Positions 35,571 through 44,687 of a stretch of DNA of 64,000 nucleotides are shown here, one piece after another. Each line of letters begins with the position of its first letter. Position 1 is the first letter of the stretch. The position numbers and the translations under genes were made by a program. Source of the DNA: UBA9160 sp035489755 (GTDB taxonomy: Bacteria; Myxococcota_A; UBA9160); the NCBI GenBank assembly GCA_035489755.1, contig DATGZK010000021.1, positions 130,852-194,851 on the forward strand. Direction: 5' to 3'. The notes beneath the pieces are model-generated. The model worked only from the letters and a program-made list of their open reading frames with translations, ran no database searches and had not been told where the DNA came from.

Positions 35571-36980
35571 TCAGCTCGCGCCGCGGCGCCACAGCACCGC
35601 GGGCAGCGTGCGCAGGAGCAGGCGCAGATCGCTTAGCAGCGACCAACTGTCGATGTAAAGAAGGTCGAGCTTCATCCATTCGGTGAAACGGATCTCGTTG
35701 CGACCGCTCACTTGCCAGGAGCAAGTGAGGCCCGGACGCATCGACAACCGCCGCCTCTCGGTCGGCTCGTACTTCACCACCTCGTCGGGCGTCGGGGGGC
35801 GAGGGCCCACCAGGCTCATGTCGCCGCGGAACACGTTCCAGAGCTGAGGAACCTCGTCCATACTAAAACGGCGTAGCCAGCGCCCGACGCGCGTCACCCG
35901 CGGATCGTGCGCGATCTTGAAGACGGGGCCGTCCATCTCGTTGAGGTGCAGAAGCTCGACCTTCCGCCTCTCAGCGTCGACGCACATGGTCCGGAGCTTG
36001 AGCATTTGGAAGCGCCGACCATTGAGTCCGCAGCGCACCTGGCGGAAGAAGATCGGACCGGGCGAGTCCAGGCGGATCGCCAATGCGGCGACGGCTAAGA
36101 GGGGTCCTGCAAGCACGATCCCAATCGCAGCCCCTACAATGTCGATTAGACGCTTCAGCGCCAGTTCCACCTCATTGTGGTGGACTGGTGCGAAGCTCAA
36201 GGCCGCGAGTGCGTCGAAGTAGCGCAGCTTTGGCGCGGGGAGGTGATCGCCAAAGAGGTCGGTGAGCAGCGTGACCGGGACACCGATCGTGGCGCAGACG
36301 TGCACCACTGGCGCGATGGTCGGGAGCATTGAGAGCGGGCAGGCGATCAGCGCTTCGTCGATGGCTTCATCTCGCAGCAGCTCCGGTACTTCAATGAACT
36401 TGCGCACTCGCTCGGGACCGACGCAGGGTCCCCCCTCCAGTTCGTCGTCATCGACGAAAGCCACAATCCGGAGCCCCCATTCCGGGTGGCTCGCAATCAC
36501 CTGCTCGACGTAGCGCGCGCGGGGTCCTGAGCCGATCACGAGGAGGTTGCGGTAGTTGGCGCCCGCCCGGCGAGCGACGCGCACGGCGCCAAAACTGACG
36601 ATCCGGATTGTGGCAAGCACCGCGAAGTTCGCGAGTCCGAACGCAAGGGGAAACAAAGGGGCGACCGGCGCTGCGATCGCGAACGCCACCGTCGAGAGCA
36701 CGACGACGCTCGCGGCGCTCGCCGCCGCAAGTGGGCGCAGCACGCTCAAGAGGTCCTCGTACCGGTGGGAGGCGTACATCCCGAAGCGGTCTAAGACGAG
36801 GGGCCACGCGAGGCAGGCCAGGAAGCCCAGCGCCTCGAACGCGAAAACAATGGCTTGAGGCCGCGCGAGCGGATCGCGCATTATTGGCAGATACGCGAGC
36901 CCCGCGAAGGTGAGGCCGGAGGCCCCAATATCGGTCGCGAGCAAGAAGTGATGAATGCGCCTTGCGTGCTGCTTCAGCAT
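35571..36980 (-). CDS. Polyprenyl glycosylphosphotransferase (EPS-initiating sugar transferase)
   Basis: A 469-residue membrane enzyme. The N-terminal half has about five membrane spans and a CoA-binding-like region (NYRNLLVIGSGPRARYVEQV). The C-terminal bacterial sugar-transferase domain has KRLIDIVGAAIGIVLAGPLL, FFRQVRCGLNGRRFQMLKLRTM and WNVFRGDMSLVGPRPPTPDE, then LSMRPGLTCSWQVSGRNEIR. It loads the first sugar-phosphate on undecaprenyl phosphate. It is divergent from the exosortase-associated ATPase gene across a 490-base regulatory region and opens the EPS locus. Confidence 0.95.
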   Translation of the reverse strand: MLKQHARRIHHFLLATDIGASGLTFAGLAYLPIMRDPLARPQAIVFAFEALGFLACLAWPLVLDRFGMYASHRYEDLLSVLRPLAAASAASVVVLSTVAFAIAAPVAPLFPLAFGLANFAVLATIRIVSFGAVRVARRAGANYRNLLVIGSGPRARYVEQVIASHPEWGLRIVAFVDDDELEGGPCVGPERVRKFIEVPELLRDEAIDEALIACPLSMLPTIAPVVHVCATIGVPVTLLTDLFGDHLPAPKLRYFDALAALSFAPVHHNEVELALKRLIDIVGAAIGIVLAGPLLAVAALAIRLDSPGPIFFRQVRCGLNGRRFQMLKLRTMCVDAERRKVELLHLNEMDGPVFKIAHDPRVTRVGRWLRRFSMDEVPQLWNVFRGDMSLVGPRPPTPDEVVKYEPTERRRLSMRPGLTCSWQVSGRNEIRFTEWMKLDLLYIDSWSLLSDLRLLLRTLPAVLWRRGAS

Positions 36981-37470
36981 CAGTCCCTCTACCGTTCAGT
37001 TGCGCACGAATCAGTTACGCACGAATACTAAGTCCCCGCTCCTGCAAGCGAGGTGACACCCCCCCTTAGAAAATTTTATGAACCTCCGGACGCACGAAGC
37101 TTCTTCCGACGGCAAGTCGGTCGCAAAACTCGTGCCGTGTGTGGGCCGGGGGCGATGCCCGTCCGGAAGGTGAACAAGAATGCACTCGCGCCGCATCGTG
37201 TCGTCCCGGCGCTCTCCGCGACCCCCCGCATCGAGTAGTGTACCCTTTGGGAGAGGGAATTGCCGGAGAATTCAGGTCTTTCCGGAAGTAAAATCCCCGC
37301 GGGGATAAGACGGTCGGGTGTGGCCGGATCGACGCAGCGAGTCACCCGAGGCCTGGGCACGGGCACTCATTTAGGGGGATGTCCGCCACGGGAGCAGGGG
37401 GTCACCCTGATCCTGCCGCTGATGGGCCGCTAGGTTTCCTGGCAAGAGTCGCTGAAATCGAAGGCAGGAT
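36981..37470. promoter_or_regulatory. Divergent regulatory region of the EPS locus
   Basis: 490 bases between the sugar transferase and ATPase genes. A perfect 14-base palindrome ATCCCCGCGGGGAT lies at 37293-37306, with TTCCGGAA just before it; these are candidate operator sites. Close to the ATPase start the sequence GCTAGGTTTCCTG at 37429-37441 recurs upstream of the glycosyltransferase at 42177-42189. No sigma-54 promoter with correct spacing was found. Confidence 0.45.
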
Positions 37471-38313
37471 ATGTACGAACAATTCTTCGGCCTGAAGGAA
37501 CCGGCCTTCTCGCTCACGCCGGACCCCCGGTTCCTGTGGCTGTCGGAGACGCACCATGAGGGGCTCGCTGCGCTCTACTACGGGATTACCCGCCGCAAGG
37601 GCTTCCTCCTGCTGACGGGCGAGATCGGCACGGGCAAGACCACGCTCCTCCGCGCGGTTCTCGACCGGGTGCCCGCCGACACCGAGACCGCCCTGATCTT
37701 GAACACGGCCGGCTTGACAAGGATCGACCTACTGAAGCTGATCGCGGACGAATTCCGCCTGCGCGGGGCGCTTGATACGAAGGCGGACTACGTGATCGCA
37801 CTGAACGCGTTCCTCATCATGCGACACCGTGCCGGCCTGAACACGGTGCTGATCATCGATGAGGCCCAGAACCTTGGCCCCGAGACGCTCGAGGAGGTTC
37901 GGCTCATCTCGAACCTCGAGACGCAGACGGACAAGCTGCTGCAGATCGTACTGACGGGTCAGCCCGAGCTACGCCGGAACCTCGCCCTGCCCTCGCTGCG
38001 CCAGCTGCGCCAGCGCATCGCGGTGCAGCACCACGTGCAGCCGCTGCGGTCAGAGGAGATTTCCTCCTACCTGCGACACCGGATCGGTGTGGCAGGCGGC
38101 ACTTACGAGGAGGTCTTCGGGTCGGGTGTCGAGCCGCTGATTCACGCCTTCACCGGCGGCTACCCGCGTGCCATTAGCATTCTGGCTGATCGTTGCCTGA
38201 TCTCGGGCTATGCGCGCCAGCAAAAACCCATCACCCCCGAGTTGTTGGAGGAGAAGGGGCGCGAGCTCGAAAGTCTCAGCAACTTAGACGGCCTCGGCCC
38301 GGGAGGCGACTGA
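37471..38313 (+). CDS. AAA ATPase, exosortase/PEP-CTERM EPS-associated (ExeA-like)
   Basis: A 280-residue AAA ATPase. It starts MYEQFFGLKEPAFSLTPDPR, the standard opening of the ExeA-like ATPases in exosortase-EPS loci. Walker A GEIGTGKT is at residues 50-57 and Walker B VLIIDEAQ at about 126-133; the sensor region LRQRIAVQHHVQPL follows. Unlike GspA/ExeA it lacks a membrane segment and peptidoglycan domain. Its stop overlaps the kinase ATG (TGATG), so the two are coupled. Probably assists EPS assembly; exact role is not known. Confidence 0.9.
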   Translation: MYEQFFGLKEPAFSLTPDPRFLWLSETHHEGLAALYYGITRRKGFLLLTGEIGTGKTTLLRAVLDRVPADTETALILNTAGLTRIDLLKLIADEFRLRGALDTKADYVIALNAFLIMRHRAGLNTVLIIDEAQNLGPETLEEVRLISNLETQTDKLLQIVLTGQPELRRNLALPSLRQLRQRIAVQHHVQPLRSEEISSYLRHRIGVAGGTYEEVFGSGVEPLIHAFTGGYPRAISILADRCLISGYARQQKPITPELLEEKGRELESLSNLDGLGPGGD

Positions 38314-39248
38314 TGGGCGAGATTCTGGACGCGCTGCGCCGAGCCGACGAAGAGCGGATGCAAGCACCCCGCGCGCATCCGGTCGCCAGAAGCGAGCCCT
38401 CCCACCCGCCGGTCCCCCTGCGACCGTCGCCTCCACCGGAGGGAGACTTCGACGCTGCGCCCGAGGTGCGGCCCGCGGTGATTCGCCCTCCGTCCGACGC
38501 CGTCCAGGCAGCCCCGCTTCGAATCAAAGTGTCTCGCGAGCGAAGTCGCGGGTGGCCCGCGCGAGCGGTCATCGTCGAGAAAGCAGGGGCCGTCGCGGAG
38601 TCGTACCGGCACTTTGCCGTACGCTTGCGGCAGGCGATGGCGTCAAGGAGCGCGCGTACCGTCGTCATCACAAGCTCCGTCCGCGGCGAGGGAAAGACGA
38701 CGACGGCCTGCAACCTCGCACTGGCCCTCGCCTCCATCTCGGGCTCGGGAGCCCGCCGCATCGCTTTGGTGGATCTCGATCTGCGGCAACCGTCAGTGGC
38801 ATCGGCATTTGGCTGGGAGCCTTCCCCCGGAATCGACCGGGTTCTGCTGCGCGAGGTTCCGCTCGAAGCGGCGCGCGTTGCCACGGACGTGAAGGGCCTT
38901 GAGCTCTTCGGCGTCGAGGTGCGACGCCCGAACGCCCACGAGATCCTCTCCCAGGAGGCGCTCCGGGCGACCCTGCAGGAGCTAAGTACCCTCTACGACC
39001 TGGTGATCGTCGATAGCCCCCCGACGCTGCTCGTGCCCGACACCGCACTCCTGCTTCAGCACCTCCCAGCGTTTGTGGCAGTCGCCCGCGCTGGCATGAC
39101 CCGCATGGCGGCGTTTCGGGCCATGGTCGAGCAGCTGGGCCGCGGGAAACTCATGGGAAGCTTCATGAACGAGATTTCTCAGCCCCGGCACCTCACGAAC
39201 TACGGCCACTACTCGTACGACGACATGGCCGAGGCGGAGGAAAAGTGA
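38313..39248 (+). CDS. CpsD/CapB-type tyrosine-protein kinase (EPS autokinase)
   Basis: A 311-residue bacterial tyrosine kinase without membrane spans. Walker A is ITSSVRGEGKTTTACNLALA (about 120-139), Walker A' is IALVDLDLRQPSVAS and Walker B is LVIVDSPPTLLVPDTALL. The C-terminus carries a tyrosine cluster NYGHYSYDD for autophosphorylation. It partners the Wzz protein encoded next, whose GTG overlaps this stop (GTGA). ATG at 38313 was chosen because the conserved MGEILDALRRADEER begins there. It would control EPS polymer length and export. Confidence 0.92.
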   Translation: MGEILDALRRADEERMQAPRAHPVARSEPSHPPVPLRPSPPPEGDFDAAPEVRPAVIRPPSDAVQAAPLRIKVSRERSRGWPARAVIVEKAGAVAESYRHFAVRLRQAMASRSARTVVITSSVRGEGKTTTACNLALALASISGSGARRIALVDLDLRQPSVASAFGWEPSPGIDRVLLREVPLEAARVATDVKGLELFGVEVRRPNAHEILSQEALRATLQELSTLYDLVIVDSPPTLLVPDTALLLQHLPAFVAVARAGMTRMAAFRAMVEQLGRGKLMGSFMNEISQPRHLTNYGHYSYDDMAEAEEK

Positions 39249-40636
39249 GCGCTCCGATGGATCCGCAGGAGGGACAAGAGCAAGAGACCGGACTTCCGGC
39301 GTTCCTGCGTGATCCGATGGGAATTCTTCGCCGGCGCTGGCGTTGGATTGTGGCGGCGTTCGCCGTGGGCCTGAGCGCGACCGGCGGAGTCGTGCTCCTC
39401 ATGAAACTCCATTACACGGCAAAAGCGACGATTCTCATTTCGAGCCAGCAGATCCCCAAGGAGTTTGTGCGCCCGACGCTGCCCGAAGATTCGTTTGACC
39501 AGCTGAACGCGATGATCGGCGAGATCCTCTCTCGGGAGCGGCTCTCCTCCCTCATCGAGAAGTACAATCTCTATCCGGAACTCCGCGCGAAGAAACCCAT
39601 GAGTGACGTCGCGTTCGCCATGCGCAGCGACATCTATGTCGAGCTGGAGCACGGCCTCTCGACAGACAGCCGTGATAGCTCGAGGCTCATGACCCTCGAG
39701 TTCACCGATACGAATCCGGATGTGGCCGCCGCCATAACAAACGACCTGGCGAATCTCTTCGTGAGTGAGAACATCCGGTTGCGCGGGCAGCAGGCCACAC
39801 TGACCACCGAATTCTTGCGCCGCGAGCTTCAGCGCTCAGAAGAAGCGCTCGCAGAGCAGAACCGCGAGATCACTGAGTTCAAGGAGAAATATCGGGGCGA
39901 ACTCCCCGACGAGGAGGCAGCCAGCCTCCAGCGCCTCACGCTCCTGCAGAACCAGCGCCAGTCGCTTGCGACCCAGATCGCCGAGGGCGAAACCCGGGTA
40001 GCCATGATCACCTCGAGTCCGACGAACCAGACGAGCCCGGTCGCGAAGCTCGCGGACGCGCAGAACCGATTGGCCGCGGAGCTATCGGTCCACACCGAGG
40101 CGCATCCTGACGTGATCGCCCTGCGCCTCGAGATTGCCGCGCTCAAGAAGGAGGCCGCGCAGAGCAGCAGTGGCAGCGGAGCGTCGTCTATGGCCTTGGT
40201 GGGGGCCGCGCAGCGCCAGGTGACCCAGCTGCGCGAGCAGCTCGCGAGCACTGAAGCTGAGCAGCGGGAGCTCGAAATGCGAGTAGCGCGAACCCCGGCG
40301 CGCCAGGAGGCCCTCTCCAAGATGGAGGAGAAGGCGAAGGTCCTGAGTGACAACTACGCGGACTTCCTACACAAGGTGAAGGAGGCGGAGCTCGCCGAGA
40401 CCCTCGAGTCGGCCCAACAAGGAGAACGCTTCTCGGTGATCGAGTCTGCCACGCCGCCGACGCACCCTAATCGGTCTACCCTCAAATTACTGCTGATGGG
40501 CTTCGTAGGCTCCGTGGGCTTCGCCGGGCTGGTGGGGATCCTCCTTGAAATCTTGGATCCGGTCGTACTCGATGCGGCGCAGATGGAACTGGTGACAGAT
40601 ACGCCCATGCTTGGGTCCGCACCGCGCATCGCTTAA
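39245..40636 (+). CDS. Wzz-type chain-length determinant protein
   Basis: A 463-residue polysaccharide co-polymerase. One membrane span near the N-terminus (WIVAAFAVGLSATGGVVLLM, residues 33-52), a large periplasmic part with long coiled coils (FLRRELQRSEEALAEQNREI; LREQLASTEAEQRELEMRVA), and a second span near the C-terminus preceded by ESATPPTHPNRS, the proline-rich family signature. Starts at GTG overlapping the kinase stop. It works with the cytoplasmic kinase; together they act as a split Wzc. Confidence 0.92.
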   Translation: MSAPMDPQEGQEQETGLPAFLRDPMGILRRRWRWIVAAFAVGLSATGGVVLLMKLHYTAKATILISSQQIPKEFVRPTLPEDSFDQLNAMIGEILSRERLSSLIEKYNLYPELRAKKPMSDVAFAMRSDIYVELEHGLSTDSRDSSRLMTLEFTDTNPDVAAAITNDLANLFVSENIRLRGQQATLTTEFLRRELQRSEEALAEQNREITEFKEKYRGELPDEEAASLQRLTLLQNQRQSLATQIAEGETRVAMITSSPTNQTSPVAKLADAQNRLAAELSVHTEAHPDVIALRLEIAALKKEAAQSSSGSGASSMALVGAAQRQVTQLREQLASTEAEQRELEMRVARTPARQEALSKMEEKAKVLSDNYADFLHKVKEAELAETLESAQQGERFSVIESATPPTHPNRSTLKLLLMGFVGSVGFAGLVGILLEILDPVVLDAAQMELVTDTPMLGSAPRIA

Positions 40637-40655
40637 GCGGATTTGCCCTGGCAGT

Positions 40656-41498
40656 ATGAACGACGCCATCGCGTGCGATGAGTCTGCCTCGACTCGAGTC
40701 CCCTCTCTGAGACGCGAGATCCTGCTGTGGGGCGCCTTGGCGCTCGCTTTGTCGCCCGTCCTCCGAGATATCGGCAAGCACGTCATCGCACACCCTTGGG
40801 CCGGGTACTCAGCGGTCTTTGCCGCTTTGCTGGTGCTCGCTGCAAGGCATCAGCCGCAATGCCACCGACCAAAGGTGGACGGCTATCTCCTCCTCGCCGT
40901 GGGCCTCCTCGTAGAACTCGTAGGCATCGGGGGCGGCATCGACCGGCTCGCGCGACCTGCTCTCCCTCTCGGAGTGATTGGCCTCGCGCGACTTCTGGGG
41001 CGCCCGCCGCTCGCCGTCGCGCTCCTGGCGCTGGGGATGGTGCCGGTGCCGGCCTTCGTGCTCGGACCCGTGGCGGCAATGGTGGGCCCAGCGCTAGCGG
41101 GTCTTACCGCGATGACCTGCACAGCTCTTGGTCTGTCACTGCACGCGCAAGGGGCTACGCTTGCTAGCGTCAGCGGGGTCATCGAGCTCGGCGACGGAGA
41201 TACAGGGCTGCCGCTTGCCATCCTGCTTGCGGGACTTGGATGGTATGCGGGTCTTGGCCGCACCTCGAGGGAGACTCCTGTCGCCGCCTCCAAGAGCATC
41301 CTGGGACAGGCCGCGCGGATGGCGCTTCGGTGGGCGCCCTGGGCGTTTCCCATCCAAGTCGGAGCGGTCGTTGGTGCGGGAATCGTCCTGTCGCTTGGTG
41401 GTCTCGCCTGGAGTCGGATGCTGCTGCTTTGCGGCGTGTGGATCCTCACGGCCGCGGTGGGATTGCTGCGAGCCGCCGGGCGGGAACGATCCGTGTGA
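40656..41498 (+). CDS. Exosortase-like membrane protein lacking the catalytic cysteine
   Basis: A 280-residue protein with about eight hydrophobic segments. Position (after Wzz, directly before epsI) and pattern (VPVPAFVLGPV, then ALGLSLHAQGATLASVSGVI) match exosortases. The conserved Ala-Cys-Ser-Gly box is replaced by ELGDGDTG at residues 177-184, and the later Asn-x-x-Arg site appears as PIQVGAVVG. Both catalytic residues are therefore missing. It may be a non-proteolytic EPS protein derived from an exosortase. Its stop overlaps the epsI GTG (GTGTGA). Start ATG at 40656; the longer frame overlaps wzz. Confidence 0.7.
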   Translation: MNDAIACDESASTRVPSLRREILLWGALALALSPVLRDIGKHVIAHPWAGYSAVFAALLVLAARHQPQCHRPKVDGYLLLAVGLLVELVGIGGGIDRLARPALPLGVIGLARLLGRPPLAVALLALGMVPVPAFVLGPVAAMVGPALAGLTAMTCTALGLSLHAQGATLASVSGVIELGDGDTGLPLAILLAGLGWYAGLGRTSRETPVAASKSILGQAARMALRWAPWAFPIQVGAVVGAGIVLSLGGLAWSRMLLLCGVWILTAAVGLLRAAGRERSV

Positions 41499-42160
41499 GG
41501 AGCGAGAAGCTTCATACTGCGTTGCTCGTAGTCGCCCTGCTCGCCGTTGGTACGCTGGGATGGTCGTTCCAGCTTCGTCCGCCCCTCCAAGTCGATGCAT
41601 CCGCGCTCGGGACCCTTCCCGAGCAGATCGGTGCCTGGCAGGGCAAGGACGTGCCGCTTCGCGCCGAGGAGGAAGCAATCCTGCGCGCAGACTTCAATCT
41701 CCAGCGCGCGTACAGCGATGCTTTTGCGGACCCGATCTGGTTGTACGTGGGCTACTACGGAACCGACCGGGGCGGTCATCCCGAGCACACCCCGCTGATC
41801 TGCTATCCCGCGAACGGTTGGCGGATCATGCAGAAGCGAGCCCTCACTGTGGATCCGCGTCGAGGCCTGCGTGCGAATGAGTACGTGGCGGAACAGGGAG
41901 GCGTAAACGAGTTGGGTCTTTTCTGGTATCGCTCGAGGCATCGCACCGGAATCCTCGGCGGGCTAGGCCAAGCCGCTGATCGAATGACAGGTCGTCTGTT
42001 CGAGGGCCGTGCCGACGGTGCGCTCGTGCGCATCAGTACCCGTTTCATTGAGGGTGACGAGGTCCTCGCACGAGCTCGCCTCATCGAGTTTGCGAGCGAA
42101 CTCGACCCCCTCCTCGAGAGCCACTGGCCATTGGAGCGATTGCGGCAGGTTGTTGAATGA
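41495..42160 (+). CDS. epsI: EpsI family protein (exosortase-associated, DUF3485)
   Basis: A 221-residue protein with an N-terminal membrane anchor (TALLVVALLAVGTLGWSF) and the EpsI core: LGTLPEQIGAWQGKDVPL, WLYVGYYGTDRGGHPEHTPL with ICYPANGW, and a C-terminal segment VRISTRFIEGDEVLARARL. The family is found only with exosortases, either separate or fused to them. The Cys in ICYPANGW is conserved. GTG start overlaps the preceding gene. Predicted periplasmic-facing; role in EPS unknown. Confidence 0.88.
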   Translation: MRSEKLHTALLVVALLAVGTLGWSFQLRPPLQVDASALGTLPEQIGAWQGKDVPLRAEEEAILRADFNLQRAYSDAFADPIWLYVGYYGTDRGGHPEHTPLICYPANGWRIMQKRALTVDPRRGLRANEYVAEQGGVNELGLFWYRSRHRTGILGGLGQAADRMTGRLFEGRADGALVRISTRFIEGDEVLARARLIEFASELDPLLESHWPLERLRQVVE

Positions 42161-42266
42161 GAGCGGTCAGAGTTTTGCTAGGTTTCCTGCCAGCATAGAG
42201 TTACCCGTCTGCTGAATGTGTTTCCTGACCTCGGGGATCCTTGACATCCCTAGACGCGAGAGGGCT

Positions 42267-43538
42267 ATGCGCGTGCTCCTGATGGCGGAAACCTGCAATC
42301 CCGACTGGCCTTCATTGCCGATCGTCGGTTATCAAACCTGCAAAGCGATTGCTGACGAAGCGGACGTCGTGATCGCCACCCATGTCCGCAACCGACCTGC
42401 GATCGAGAGGGTCGGGTTCGGCCGGGCGTCGGTGGAATATCTTGACAATGAGTACATCGCGGCTCCCCTCTTCCGGTTTGGCAAGTGGCTTCGGGGCGGC
42501 GATCAACTGGGATGGACGACGGCGATGGCAGCGATGTGGCTGCCGCAAATCGCATTCGAGTGGGAGGTCCATAAGCGATTTCGCGCTGAGCTACAAGCCG
42601 GAGCCTTCGACCTCGTGCACCGCGTTACCCCGATGTCACCGACGCTCCCAAGCCCAATGGCACGTTGGAGTCCCGTGCCGTTCGTGATCGGTCCACTTAA
42701 CGGCGGCCTTAGGTGGCCAGGAGAGTTTCGAGCAGAGCTCCACCGTGAGCGAGAGCACCTGCGTTATCTGCGAGAGGCTTATCGACTTCTCCCGTACTAC
42801 TCGAGTACATTTGCTCGCGCCCGTTGCATCCTCGCTGCGTTTCAGCACACGCTCGATGATCTTCCCCGTCACGAACGACACAAGGCTATCGATTTCCCAG
42901 AGGTTGGGTTCGATCCGAAGATCTTTTCGTGTCCAGACGAGCGCCCAGAGCGCCAGCAGCTCATTTTTCTCTTCGTCGGTCGGCTAGTCCCGTACAAGTG
43001 CGCCGACCTGACGATCCGCGCGTTCGGTGAGAGTGATGCTCTGCGTAAACACCGGCTTATGATCGTGGGCGATGGACCTGAATTGCAGCGTCTGAGAGCA
43101 ATGGTACAGCAATACAATCTCGCTGACTGCGTTGATCTCGTCGGTCCCCGGTCGCAGTCCGACGTCGGTGAACTTATGCGTCAAGCGGACGTATTCGTGT
43201 TCCCGTCGATCCGAGAGTTAGGCGCGGGAGTCGTGGTGGAGGCGATGGCGTCTGGTTGCGTTCCCGTCGTTGTCCGATACGGGGCTCCAGGTGCCCTCGT
43301 AACAGACGAATCCGGGGTTCGGGTCGATCTTAAGCCAAAGGATGATCTCGTAGGCGACCTCCGTCAGGCACTAGAGGGACTCGCTGACGACCGACCGCGC
43401 ATGCGGGAACTCTCGCGCGCAGCACATGAGCGTGCGCTAGGTCGGTTCGCCTGGAATCGAAAAGCGCTTCGATTCTTGGAGGTCTATCGCTGGGTGCTTG
43501 GGCAGCGTGCAGAGAAACCAATGTTTGACGAATCCTGA
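42267..43538 (+). CDS. Glycosyltransferase family 4
   Basis: A 423-residue GT-B glycosyltransferase. The start ATG at 42267 (MRVLLMAETCNPDWPSLPIV) has GAGAGG three to four bases upstream. The donor domain has LIFLFVGRLVPYKCADLTIRAF, the mid segment MIVGDGPELQRLRAMVQ and E-x7-E in RELGAGVVVEAMASGCVPVV. It is 106 bases after epsI; the gap holds a GCTAGGTTTCCTG motif shared with the ATPase promoter region, so it may start a new transcript. Confidence 0.92.
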   Translation: MRVLLMAETCNPDWPSLPIVGYQTCKAIADEADVVIATHVRNRPAIERVGFGRASVEYLDNEYIAAPLFRFGKWLRGGDQLGWTTAMAAMWLPQIAFEWEVHKRFRAELQAGAFDLVHRVTPMSPTLPSPMARWSPVPFVIGPLNGGLRWPGEFRAELHREREHLRYLREAYRLLPYYSSTFARARCILAAFQHTLDDLPRHERHKAIDFPEVGFDPKIFSCPDERPERQQLIFLFVGRLVPYKCADLTIRAFGESDALRKHRLMIVGDGPELQRLRAMVQQYNLADCVDLVGPRSQSDVGELMRQADVFVFPSIRELGAGVVVEAMASGCVPVVVRYGAPGALVTDESGVRVDLKPKDDLVGDLRQALEGLADDRPRMRELSRAAHERALGRFAWNRKALRFLEVYRWVLGQRAEKPMFDES

Positions 43539-43620
43539 CTGAGGAAAGGCGGCTCCTCGTGGCCGGAGCATTCTCCGCCCCGCCGCCGAGCGCTTCGACG
43601 TTCGTACGCGAGGCAGGAGC

Positions 43621-43647
43621 CCCAGTGCGCTAGAAGCGCACGCTGGG
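43621..43647. terminator. Hairpin terminator between convergent glycosyltransferase genes
   Basis: CCCAGTGCGC, loop TAGAA, GCGCACGCTGGG forms a stem of ten pairs with a two-base bulge. It lies between the GT4 gene ending at 43538 and the convergent GT2 gene ending at 43707, consistent with a bidirectional terminator. No long T-run is present. Confidence 0.5.
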
Positions 43648-43706
43648 ATCTGCGCCGGGGATGGTCCGAGCCCGCAAGACGAAGGGCCGTCCCGACCGCG
43701 ACCAAC

Positions 43707-44687
43707 CTATCTGGGTCCACGCCCCCGGAAGAGGCGACGCAAGCGTTCGTACTGCCATCGGCGGAGCTCGGCCCGGAAAGTGTCGTCTTCCAGCCGTCTT
43801 GCGCCCTGGACCGCGGCCTGCAGATAGCCGGCAATGATCAGGAGACCACCAATCCCGCACGGTTTCTCTCGCATGCGGAAGAGCCCGCTCGCGAGTACGT
43901 AGGGGAAGGCCGACCCCATGAACCACTGGCCTCGGCCCAAGCGGAGCCGGCCACGATAGACGCTCCGATCGGACGAGCCCATGAGCCGAAGATGAACGAT
44001 CCGCAGCTCGGGATCGTCAAAACTGGCCGTCCGGAAACCAGCGATCCGCGCACGATGAAAGTCGATCCCATCCCACATGACTTCGCGAACGAAACCACCG
44101 ATGCGTTCGAAGGCGTCTCGGCGATAGAGCTTGAATTGCCCTGCGACCATCTCATCGATCATGAACTCTTCAACGAGCAGTCCCTTTTCCCGACGGAACA
44201 CCTTCCCGCTGAGCGCGGCCAGGTTCGGATTCGTCCGGAAGAGCGCGACGGCCCGTTCGAGGTAGGTTGGTCCGAACTCGAGGTCGACGTCCATCTTTGC
44301 GACGAAGTCGTAGTCGACATCTATCGTCGCGTACCCGTCGTAGAAGGCGTCAATCACGCCACTTCCGAGCCTACGGGATCCTCGATCCGGTCGCCGCACC
44401 ACTCGGAGCCATGGCAGTTCGCGGCAGGCCTCCTCAAGAATCTGCGGTGTTCGATCCCTCGAACCGTCATCCACGATGATCCAGCGAACGGGCGGGACGG
44501 TCTGTGCGGCCATGCACGCGATTGTGCGATCCAGAGTGGCTTCTTCATCACGAGCCGGGGAGATGATGACGAGACGAGAAGGCCTGCCGGCTCCTGAGTC
44601 GGGTCGCGCGACGCTATGCTGGGCCCCAGCCGAAAGAGTCGGCGGTTCCGCGCGGGACCCAGTCTGATTCGAGCAGGCCACAGGCAA
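43707..44687 (-). CDS. Glycosyltransferase family 2
   Basis: A 326-residue GT-A glycosyltransferase. The N-terminal SRLVIISPARDEEATLDRTI and WIIVDDGSRDRTPQILEEA bind the nucleotide; the DxD motif is FVAKMDVDLEFGPTYLERAV. A hydrophobic stretch near the C-terminus (GIGGLLIIAGYLQAAVQGARR) may anchor it in the membrane. It would add a sugar to the lipid-linked EPS unit. Opposite in direction to its neighbours, probably its own transcript. Confidence 0.92.
   Translation of the reverse strand: MPVACSNQTGSRAEPPTLSAGAQHSVARPDSGAGRPSRLVIISPARDEEATLDRTIACMAAQTVPPVRWIIVDDGSRDRTPQILEEACRELPWLRVVRRPDRGSRRLGSGVIDAFYDGYATIDVDYDFVAKMDVDLEFGPTYLERAVALFRTNPNLAALSGKVFRREKGLLVEEFMIDEMVAGQFKLYRRDAFERIGGFVREVMWDGIDFHRARIAGFRTASFDDPELRIVHLRLMGSSDRSVYRGRLRLGRGQWFMGSAFPYVLASGLFRMREKPCGIGGLLIIAGYLQAAVQGARRLEDDTFRAELRRWQYERLRRLFRGRGPR

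Noticed and set aside
37441..37458. TGGCA-like element before the ATPase gene as a sigma-54 promoter
   Set aside because: The GG to GC spacing is eight bases, not ten, and TTGC is absent.
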